5,234 bases of DNA, from assembly GCA_012511525.1 (NCBI GenBank), contig JAAZFW010000469.1:1-5234 (forward strand). Direction: 5' to 3'. This document shows positions 1 to 4,609 of this stretch, piece by piece. Numbering within the stretch: the first letter of the stretch is position 1; each line of letters starts with the position of its first letter. The DNA comes from Clostridiaceae bacterium. Its GTDB lineage: Bacteria > Bacillota > Clostridia > Saccharofermentanales > UBA5734. The notes below the pieces were generated by a model, which did no database searches, was not told where the DNA came from, and worked only from the letters and a program-made list of their open reading frames with translations. Position numbers and translations under genes: made by a program.

Positions 1-130
1 CATAATGCTCGGCAATCAGTTGAAGCAGCGTTGATTTCCCGACCTGCCGGGGGCCAGTAACTAAAACGGCTGGAAACGTCTCGATGGCTTGCACCAGGTG
101 CTTCGTGATCGTACGCCAAATCCACTCCAT
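1..130 (-). CDS. P-loop ATPase, AAA_14/DUF4143-type, N-terminal fragment (cut by window edge)
   Basis: Only the first 43 codons are visible, and the gene runs off the left edge of the window. Translation from the ATG at 130 gives a short helix-like lead (MEWIWRTITKHL), then a hydrophobic strand and a Walker A loop, GPRQVGKST at residues 26-34, followed by LLQLIAEHY. The GPRQ(V/T)GKST form of the P-loop close to the N-terminus is typical of the AAA_14 ATPases that carry a C-terminal DUF4143 domain. That C-terminal part lies outside the window. Family members are widespread in bacteria and archaea, often in variable parts of genomes, and their cellular role is mostly unknown. The start is supported by AAGGGAG at about 139-145 on the minus strand, eight bases before the ATG. 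The gene lies downstream of the FAD oxidoreductase gene in the same orientation, but a terminator and a separate promoter-like element lie between them, so it is probably its own transcription unit. Confidence 0.8.
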   Translation of the reverse strand, partial: MEWIWRTITKHLVQAIETFPAVLVTGPRQVGKSTLLQLIAEHY

Positions 131-138
131 TGAACCAA

Positions 139-199
139 CTCCCTTCATGTGTCAAGCATAGGATAACACATTATCTCGTATAATCCAATATCATGTAAT
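139..199 (-). promoter_or_regulatory. Possible promoter and RBS of the AAA_14-type ATPase gene
   Basis: On the minus strand, ATTACA (194-199) and GATAAT (170-175) are separated by 18 bases. They match the sigma-70 -35 and -10 consensus at 4/6 and 5/6 positions. A start of transcription near 163 would leave a leader of about 33 bases ending in the AAGGGAG ribosome site. The -10 lies in a small inverted repeat, GATAA-CACA-TTATC (162-175). An alternative pair, TTGGAT (183-188) and TATCCT (160-165) with 17-base spacing, fits less well. The prediction rests on consensus matching only. Confidence 0.35.
162..175. repeat. Short inverted repeat GATAA-CACA-TTATC
   Basis: This is a perfect 5-base inverted repeat with a 4-base spacer, overlapping the proposed -10 of the ATPase gene. 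It resembles the GATAAT-N-ATTATC core of Fur-family boxes, but the spacer is one base too long for the 7-1-7 arrangement. It may be a binding site or chance in AT-rich DNA. Confidence 0.3.
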
Positions 200-257
200 G
201 GGTTATCCGCCTTTAATAGGCCAGTCAATGAATGGGGCATGGTCGAAGCCGATCCGG

Positions 258-288
258 AAAGAAACAGCCCAGGCAAATGCCCGGGCTG
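258..288 (-). terminator. Rho-independent terminator of the FAD oxidoreductase gene
   Basis: Positions 265-275 and 278-288 pair over 11 base pairs with a 2-base loop. The pair 271/282 is a G-U wobble when read on the minus strand. The arm nearest the oxidoreductase reads CAGCCCGGGCA on the minus strand. The stem is GC-rich and is followed on the minus strand by TTTCTTT (264-258), a modest U-tract. It starts 33 bases past the stop codon of the oxidoreductase gene, where a terminator is expected. The plus-strand side lacks a comparable T-run, and no plus-strand gene ends here, so the minus orientation is preferred. Confidence 0.75.
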
Positions 289-320
289 CTTTCGTAACAA
301 AATAAGGTGTCCTTTGCGTT

Positions 321-1928
321 TCAGGCCAGTCCGGATCGCCATGCTTCCGGCCAGGACAGGGGGACGCCCCGCTTGACCAGCGCCTGCTGGAAGGCGGCGA
401 GGGCAGCCGGGTCGCCGTGCAGCGCCTGGGGCGTCATGTCGTGGTCCAGGCACCAGGCGGCGCAGGCCCCGGCCGATTCCCCGATGTTCCACTCGGCCGG
501 GTGGACGCGGTAGCAGCCGTTGGTGATGTGAGTCGTCCCGATGTTCTTGCAGGCGGCCAGCAGATTCTTGGTTTCGACCGGAATCAAGGCCCCCAGCGGG
601 ATCTGGAAGGGCAGGCTCTCGATGTCGATGTAGTTGCGCTGGCCGGTGCTGGGATGCAGGTCGATCCGGTAGTAGCCGATCCCGACCGAATCCGCAAACG
701 GCTCGGCGGAAAGTGCGTCGATCTCACCATGCTCGAGCAGGTTCTGGCGCATCGCCATACCGATATGCGCTTCGGTCACCTGAACCAGCGGCACGATGCG
801 ACGGGCTTCCCGGATATAGGGGGCCATTGCAAAGCCGTCCGCCGTTCCCAGTGCGTCGCCGCGCAGCTTGAGGTTGGGATAGCCGCGCCCGCCGTCCGGC
901 CGGGGCGCCTCGGTCTGGAGCCAGTAGAGGAAACAGCGCGACAGCTGCTTGGCTTCAGCCAGGTTCTGCCGGCGGACCTCCTCCGGCACGTCGACGACCG
1001 AACCGAACCAGTAGTCGTTCTGCGGCCAGTTGATCAGGGTGATCTCCCCGCTTCCGGCTAGAAAATCCGCTTCAAAGGCTTCCTTGCCCAGGATTTTGCG
1101 GTAGGTGAACAAGTCGACCTGGCCCGGCTGTGCCTCGATAAATCCGTCGATCGGTTCCAGCGTGATCGGCTGGGAATAAGTCCAGCTCAGCTGCGAGCCC
1201 GGCCAGAAGGGGCTGAGATGCTGCTTGTAGTGGTCGTAACGGGCCGGTTTCGGGATGGTGTAGTCGCCGGACGGCTCGAGCGACACGGCAAAACACCAGG
1301 TGATCGCCTGCATGTCCTGGGGATCGGCCTGCTCACCCGCGTGCCATTCGCCGGTGTCGGAGCGGGACTCGCTCCCGGTGACATAGGCGGTCCGGGTCAG
1401 TGGCAGCAGGTCTCCGCACTCCGTGGCGTCCAGGAAGTAGCTCGCCTGGATCACCTGCTCGCCTTCGGGTGTGGCGACGGTCACCTGGCGGATCCGGTTC
1501 GCATCGGTTTCGGCAGCCACCGGGCGGGTTTCCCGCAGGATCTGCAGCCGGCCCCGACTGACCGGGGCAGCCAGCATCGCCTCCAGGACCTGGGCGCTGA
1601 CTTTCGGCTCGTGGCAGATGCGGGAGACCGATCCGCCGCCCGGATTGAGATCCGGCTTCTCGCGGTATACCGCCTTGAGCGGGTAATGGTCGCGGTAAAA
1701 CTGGCGCACCAGGTCGCGGTAGCGCCGGTAGCTTGCCGTACATCCGCCTTCCTCGATCCGGCGGTGTTCGTCCGGGGGCACGCCCTGGCTGCTGGGCTGG
1801 CCGCCCAGCCAGGCAGTTTCCTCGGTCAGGACAACCGTTTTGCCTGCTTCGGTCAGAGCCAGGGCCGCGGCCACGCCGCCAAACCCGCCGCCGATGACCG
1901 CGACATCACAGGTTATATGTTTGTTCAT
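321..1928 (-). CDS. FAD-dependent oxidoreductase, FAD_oxidored (PF12831-like) family
   Basis: This 535-residue protein has no signal peptide and is probably cytoplasmic. It opens with a Rossmann FAD-binding fold: DVAVIGGGFGG at residues 8-18 (GxGxxG at G13, G15, G18) and an acidic residue (E36) at the end of the second strand, where the FAD ribose is normally held. Further family marks are DATECGDLLPL (167-177), YIREARRI (371-378) and a C-terminal FAD-contact region (about 447-493) with NLLAACKNIG and NIGESAGACAAWC. These fit the FAD_oxidored family, whose members are often labelled only as FAD-dependent oxidoreductases or mislabelled xanthan lyases. The substrate cannot be read from the sequence. 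The start at 1928 is chosen because it begins just before the first FAD-binding strand and follows AAAAGGGAGG by 11 bases. An in-frame ATG 15 codons upstream (1973) adds an implausible polar extension. The gene is transcribed divergently from the metal-transport operon and is followed by a terminator. Confidence 0.88.
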   Translation of the reverse strand: MNKHITCDVAVIGGGFGGVAAALALTEAGKTVVLTEETAWLGGQPSSQGVPPDEHRRIEEGGCTASYRRYRDLVRQFYRDHYPLKAVYREKPDLNPGGGSVSRICHEPKVSAQVLEAMLAAPVSRGRLQILRETRPVAAETDANRIRQVTVATPEGEQVIQASYFLDATECGDLLPLTRTAYVTGSESRSDTGEWHAGEQADPQDMQAITWCFAVSLEPSGDYTIPKPARYDHYKQHLSPFWPGSQLSWTYSQPITLEPIDGFIEAQPGQVDLFTYRKILGKEAFEADFLAGSGEITLINWPQNDYWFGSVVDVPEEVRRQNLAEAKQLSRCFLYWLQTEAPRPDGGRGYPNLKLRGDALGTADGFAMAPYIREARRIVPLVQVTEAHIGMAMRQNLLEHGEIDALSAEPFADSVGIGYYRIDLHPSTGQRNYIDIESLPFQIPLGALIPVETKNLLAACKNIGTTHITNGCYRVHPAEWNIGESAGACAAWCLDHDMTPQALHGDPAALAAFQQALVKRGVPLSWPEAWRSGLA

Positions 1929-1939
1929 GGTCCATTCGA

Positions 1940-1949
1940 CCTCCCTTTT
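1940..1949 (-). promoter_or_regulatory. Ribosome binding site of the FAD oxidoreductase gene, between two competing ATGs
   Basis: AAAAGGGAGG on the minus strand is a strong Shine-Dalgarno site. It lies 11 bases before the ATG at 1928, the start that gives the FAD-binding N-terminus. It lies only 4 bases before another ATG at 1935, which is in a different frame and encodes just nine residues (MDHEQTYNL) before a stop at 1906. This site is the main reason to place the start at 1928 rather than 1973. Confidence 0.65.
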
Positions 1950-1980
1950 GCTTCGGTCTTGATTGGATAACATCTACTGC

Positions 1981-1997
1981 CATCTTAATCGAAGATG
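1981..1997. repeat. Inverted repeat CATCTT-AATCG-AAGATG in the divergent promoter region
   Basis: This is a perfect 6-base inverted repeat with a 5-base spacer. It covers the proposed -10 and part of the spacer of the oxidoreductase promoter, where a repressor would act. It differs in sequence from the palindrome at 2052-2068, so if it is an operator it would bind a different regulator. Confidence 0.4.
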
Positions 1998-2010
1998 CGC
2001 TGTCCGGCAA
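1982..2010 (-). promoter_or_regulatory. Possible promoter of the FAD oxidoreductase gene
   Basis: On the minus strand, TTGCCG (2005-2010) and TAAGAT (1982-1987) are separated by exactly 17 bases. Each matches 4 of 6 positions of the sigma-70 -35 and -10 consensus. Transcription would start near 1975, leaving a leader of about 47 bases with the strong ribosome site at 1940-1949. The -35 lies only 8 bases from the -35 of the opposing promoter, a typical back-to-back divergent layout. Confidence 0.4.
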
Positions 2011-2018
2011 AAGGTTTA

Positions 2019-2047
2019 TTGACATATGCCCATATCCGGTGTAGCCT
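2019..2047 (+). promoter_or_regulatory. Probable promoter of the metal-transport operon
   Basis: A perfect -35 hexamer, TTGACA (2019-2024), is followed after 17 bases by TAGCCT (2042-2047), a weak -10 matching 3 of 6 positions. TATAAA at 2047-2052 looks more like a -10 but would be 22 bases from TTGACA, which is too far. With the 17-base option, transcription starts near 2054, inside the palindrome at 2052-2068. A protein bound there would block initiation. Confidence 0.5.
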
Positions 2048-2051
2048 ATAA

Positions 2052-2068
2052 ATGCAAACCATTTGCAT
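2052..2068. promoter_or_regulatory. Fur/Zur-family-like operator palindrome upstream of the metal-transport operon
   Basis: ATGCAAA-CCA-TTTGCAT is a perfect 7-base inverted repeat around a 3-base centre. Its inner 15 bases, TGCAAACCATTTGCA, have the 7-1-7 layout of Fur-family boxes (compare TGATAATNATTATCA: outer TG/CA, inner AA/TT). It lies at the predicted transcription start and directly before the ribosome site of the binding-protein gene, the usual place for Zur repression of znu operons. The palindrome is seen directly. Its role, and Zur rather than Fur or MntR as the binder, are inferred. A 5'-leader hairpin is an alternative. Confidence 0.5.
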
Positions 2069-2069
2069 G

Positions 2070-2078
2070 AAGGGTGAT
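2070..2078 (+). promoter_or_regulatory. Ribosome binding site that sets the start of the binding-protein gene
   Basis: AAGGGTGAT sits six bases before the ATG at 2085. It decides against the upstream in-frame ATGs at 2052 and 2067. The first lies inside the palindrome and both would place a polar stretch ahead of the signal peptide. Confidence 0.65.
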
Positions 2079-2084
2079 GAAAGC

Positions 2085-2942
2085 ATGTTGCTGCGGCGGT
2101 TTCTGACCGGATTTCTGGCATTGATCCTGGCCATGACGGTTGCCGGATGTGAACCTGAACCGGATCCGGGCGGAGGGAAAAAGATCATCGCTGTATCCAT
2201 TCCGCCCCAAAAGGCCTTTGCCACGGCGATCTGCGGGGACGAAATGCAGGTCATCACCGTCATCCCGCCCGGCAACAGCCCCGCCAACTATGAGCCCGAT
2301 GCCCGAGAGATGCAGCTGCTGAGCAAAGCGGACCTGTATTTTTCCATCGGTGTCGCCGCCGAAAGCGCTTTTATCCTGCCGCGGCTCGGTTCCATCCAGG
2401 TGGTGGACCTGGCTGCCCGGGTCGCCCGGGAACTGCCCGACCGCCATTTTGCCTCCGGCAGCCGCGATCCGCACATCTGGCTGTCGGTCGCAAGGGCCCG
2501 GGTCATGGTCAGGGCGATGCTCGAGGCGATTACAAAGCTGGATCCGGGCCGCGCCGATGTCTATGCCGCCAACGCCCAGGTGTTCCTCGATGAGCTGGAC
2601 CTTCTCGAACAGGACATGCGCGCGCTTTTATCCGGCCGCGCCGACCACCCGATCGTCGTCTACCATCCTTCCTACGGCTATCTTGCCGACGAGCTGGGCC
2701 TGGAGATGTGGGCCCTGGAGGAAAACGGCAAGGAAGCGACACCCCAGCACCTGCAAGCGGTCATCGACCGGGCCCGCCAGGCGGAGATCCAGGTTATCTT
2801 CTGCCAGGCTGAGATCGACAGCCGCCAGTCGGCCGCGTTTGCCGAGGAAATCGGAGCTGGCATCCAAATCCTGGACCCGTTGTCGGAAGACTATATCGCA
2901 AACATGCGCGCGATCGCTAAAGCTTTTGCCGACGCCTCCTGA
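2085..2942 (+). CDS. znuA: Zinc (or related metal) ABC transporter substrate-binding lipoprotein, ZnuA/TroA family
   Basis: This is the extracytoplasmic metal-capturing subunit of a cluster A-I ABC importer, 285 residues, within the family's usual size. A lipoprotein signal peptide (MLLRRF, a hydrophobic stretch, then lipobox VAGC) predicts lipid attachment at Cys22. The mature protein starts with a short acidic and glycine linker, then the first lobe (IIAVSIPPQKAFA, GDEMQVITVIPPG). Candidate metal ligands by family position are His130 (DPHIWLS), His194 (YHPSYGYL) and Asp264 (LDPLSEDY). The usual first ligand, the His of a PHxYEP-type motif, is Ala67 here (SPANYEP, 65-71). His rather than Glu at 194 favours zinc over manganese by comparison with known family members, but specificity is not certain. 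There is no His-rich loop. The start at 2085 follows from the signal peptide and the ribosome site. The gene leads an operon with its ATPase 15 bases downstream. Confidence 0.9.
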   Translation: MLLRRFLTGFLALILAMTVAGCEPEPDPGGGKKIIAVSIPPQKAFATAICGDEMQVITVIPPGNSPANYEPDAREMQLLSKADLYFSIGVAAESAFILPRLGSIQVVDLAARVARELPDRHFASGSRDPHIWLSVARARVMVRAMLEAITKLDPGRADVYAANAQVFLDELDLLEQDMRALLSGRADHPIVVYHPSYGYLADELGLEMWALEENGKEATPQHLQAVIDRARQAEIQVIFCQAEIDSRQSAAFAEEIGAGIQILDPLSEDYIANMRAIAKAFADAS

Positions 2943-2948
2943 GAGGAG
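2936..2948 (+). repeat. Small hairpin CTCCT-GAG-AGGAG over the znuA stop codon and znuC ribosome site
   Basis: A perfect 5-base inverted repeat with a 3-base loop spans the TGA stop of the binding-protein gene (2940-2942). Its right arm, AGGAG (2944-2948), is the Shine-Dalgarno site of the next gene, nine bases before that ATG. In mRNA the two arms could pair and hide the site until a ribosome finishing the upstream gene opens them, a form of translational coupling. The stem is short, so the effect may be weak or absent. Confidence 0.4.
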
Positions 2949-2957
2949 CATGCCATA

Positions 2958-3764
2958 ATGCTGTTATCGGACAACCATCGCCCGCCGGTCCTGGAAATAA
3001 CCGGCCTGACCGTCCACTACGGGGACCATGCCGCGCTGTCGGATGTCACCATGACCGTTAGGGAAGGCCAGTATCTGGGGATCATCGGGCCAAATGGCAG
3101 CGGCAAGTCAACGCTGCTGAAGGCCATTCTCGGACAGGTGACGCCGACCCGGGGTTCGGTGACGGTCTTCGGGCGGCCGCTGTCCGAAGCCCTTGGCCAG
3201 GTCAGTTATGTCCCGCAGGTTGCCGACCTTGACCGCTCGTTTCCCATGTCGGTTCGCGAAGCGGTTCTGACAGCCCGGATTTCCAGCAGGATCCGGCCCT
3301 TTTTCCGCTATTCGGCCGAAGACCAGGTATTGGCAACCGAACTGCTGGAACGGGTCGGCCTGGCAAATCTCGCTCGCAATCCGCTGACTGATTTATCTGG
3401 CGGCGAGTTTCAAAAAGTGCTCATCGCCCGGGCGCTGGCCCGGCAGCCGCGCCTGCTGCTGCTCGACGAGCCGACTGCCAATGTCGATACGACATCACGC
3501 GAACAAATCTACCAGCTGCTGGGCAGCCTGCATGATGACATCACGATCATCATGGTCACGCACGACATGCTGGCGATCACGTCGCACGTCGACAGCCTGG
3601 CCTGCCTGAACCGCCAGCTGGTTTACCACGGCGGTCCGCAGCTCGACCAGCAGACCGTCAACCGCTTGTATGGCTGCCCGATCGACCTGATCGCCCACGG
3701 GATCCCGCACCGGGTTCTGCCCGAACACAAGGAGGAAAACGAACATGATCCGGGCCTTGTTTGA
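2958..3764 (+). CDS. znuC: Metal ABC transporter ATP-binding protein, ZnuC family
   Basis: This 268-residue cytoplasmic ATPase powers the importer encoded with it. All ABC motifs are intact and in order: Walker A GPNGSGKST (44-52), Q-loop Gln87 (YVPQ), signature LSGGE (146-150), Walker B LLLLDEP (166-172) with catalytic Glu171, a D-loop (NVD, 175-177) and the switch His202 (VTHD). The Q-loop context YVPQ followed by DRSFPMSVREAVL is typical of the zinc/manganese/iron cluster, and the size fits ZnuC/MntB-type proteins. The start at 2958 follows GAGAGGAG. The C-terminal tail (about 250-268, rich in His, Glu and Lys) is encoded across the ribosome site and first codons of the permease gene, which overlaps this one by 20 bases. 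The metal itself cannot be read from the ATPase. Confidence 0.93.
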   Translation: MLLSDNHRPPVLEITGLTVHYGDHAALSDVTMTVREGQYLGIIGPNGSGKSTLLKAILGQVTPTRGSVTVFGRPLSEALGQVSYVPQVADLDRSFPMSVREAVLTARISSRIRPFFRYSAEDQVLATELLERVGLANLARNPLTDLSGGEFQKVLIARALARQPRLLLLDEPTANVDTTSREQIYQLLGSLHDDITIIMVTHDMLAITSHVDSLACLNRQLVYHGGPQLDQQTVNRLYGCPIDLIAHGIPHRVLPEHKEENEHDPGLV

Positions 3765-4608
3765 ATACCAGTTCCTCCAGCATGCCCTGCTGGCCGCCGT
3801 GCTGGTCAGCATCATCTGCGGCCTGATCGGGGTCATTGTCGTCGAGAAGCGCCTGCTCATGATGAGCGGCGGGATCGCCCACACCGCCTATGGCGGCGTC
3901 GGCCTTGGCTACCTGCTTGGCTTCGAGCCGATCCTGGGCGCTTTTTTCTTCGCCATCCTGGCGGCCCTGGGCATCGGGCGGATCCGGCGTCAGGGCTTTG
4001 CTCGCGGTGAAACGGTGATCAGCCTGTTCTGGTCGCTGGGTATGGCACTGGGCGTCTTGTTCATTGGCCTGATGCCGGGTTACCCGCCGGCCTTGAACTC
4101 GTATTTGTTCGGCAACATCCTGGCGGTCACCCGGGCGGACTTGATCCTGACAGCCGTGCTGACGGTGGTCGTACTGGGGCTGATCCTGGTCTTTTTCCAG
4201 CATTGGAAAGCGTTTTTATTCGACGACACATTTGCGGCGATTCTCGGCCTCCCCACCGCCTGGCTGTCTTATATCCTGCTGGTGCTCGTCGCGATGACGG
4301 TCGTCGCCCTGATCCGGGTGGTCGGGATCATCCTGCTGTTGGCCATGCTGGCCGCCCCTGCGGCTATCGCCTCGATGTTCAAGATCTCGCTGGCCAAACG
4401 CATGCTTCTGGCGACGGGGGTCGGCCTCGGCATCAGCCTGGCCGGCCTGGGCTTGTCCTACACGCTGAACCTGCCTTCCGGCGCCGTGATGGCGACATTG
4501 GGGGCCTTGTCTTTCTTCCTTGCACGGCTGGTCATGACCATCTTGTTCAGGCAGAAACGAAAAGCGGGGGCGTCCGATGCGCCGCGCCGCAAGGAAAGGA
4601 TGCGCTGA
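3745..4608 (+). CDS. znuB: Metal ABC transporter permease, ZnuB family
   Basis: This 287-residue integral membrane protein forms the transport channel, probably as a homodimer. Hydrophobic segments suggest about eight membrane helices, near residues 14-33, 42-60, 62-80, 92-110, 132-151, 173-210 (probably two), 219-240 and 245-268. Family marks include MSGGIAHTAYGGVGLGY (40-56), SYLFGNILAVTRADL (119-133), DDTFAAILGLP (160-170) and AAPAAIASMF (203-212). The segment around 153-170 lies where the ATPase-contacting loop of such permeases is expected. The last 20 residues are strongly basic and probably cytoplasmic. AAGGAGG (3729-3735) is nine bases before the ATG and lies inside the end of the ATPase gene, with a 20-base overlap that suggests coupled translation. 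The stop is followed after one base by the radical SAM start. Confidence 0.93.
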   Translation: MIRALFEYQFLQHALLAAVLVSIICGLIGVIVVEKRLLMMSGGIAHTAYGGVGLGYLLGFEPILGAFFFAILAALGIGRIRRQGFARGETVISLFWSLGMALGVLFIGLMPGYPPALNSYLFGNILAVTRADLILTAVLTVVVLGLILVFFQHWKAFLFDDTFAAILGLPTAWLSYILLVLVAMTVVALIRVVGIILLLAMLAAPAAIASMFKISLAKRMLLATGVGLGISLAGLGLSYTLNLPSGAVMATLGALSFFLARLVMTILFRQKRKAGASDAPRRKERMR

Positions 4609-4609
4609 T

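Noticed and set aside
179..184. TATAAT on the plus strand as a promoter -10
   Set aside because: There is no acceptable -35 at 16-18 bases upstream and no plus-strand gene downstream before the antisense of the oxidoreductase.
161..208. GGATAAC (161-167) and GTTATCC (202-208), with another GGATAAC at 1965-1971, as a shared regulatory element
   Set aside because: Seven-base matches in AT-rich intergenic DNA are expected by chance, and the spacing and orientation relative to the genes are not consistent.
417..1061. Plus-strand open frame of 214 codons
   Set aside because: It lies entirely antisense to the FAD oxidoreductase gene, has no recognisable domain, and its composition is that of the reverse strand of GC-rich coding DNA.
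1784..1813. Inverted repeat CCTGGCTG...CAGCCAGG with a nested GGCTGG-CCGC-CCAGCC
   Set aside because: It lies inside the conserved FAD-binding coding region (Gly-Gly-Gln-Pro segment), where codon constraint and high GC explain it. There is no T-tract, so it is not a terminator.
1218..1970. Plus-strand open frame of 250 codons
   Set aside because: It is antisense to the N-terminal half of the oxidoreductase, including its FAD-binding motif, and shows no motif of its own.
3658..4203. Minus-strand open frame of 181 codons, rich in Gln and Asp
   Set aside because: It is antisense to the ZnuC/ZnuB junction. The Gln/Asp bias is the mirror of hydrophobic permease codons read backwards.
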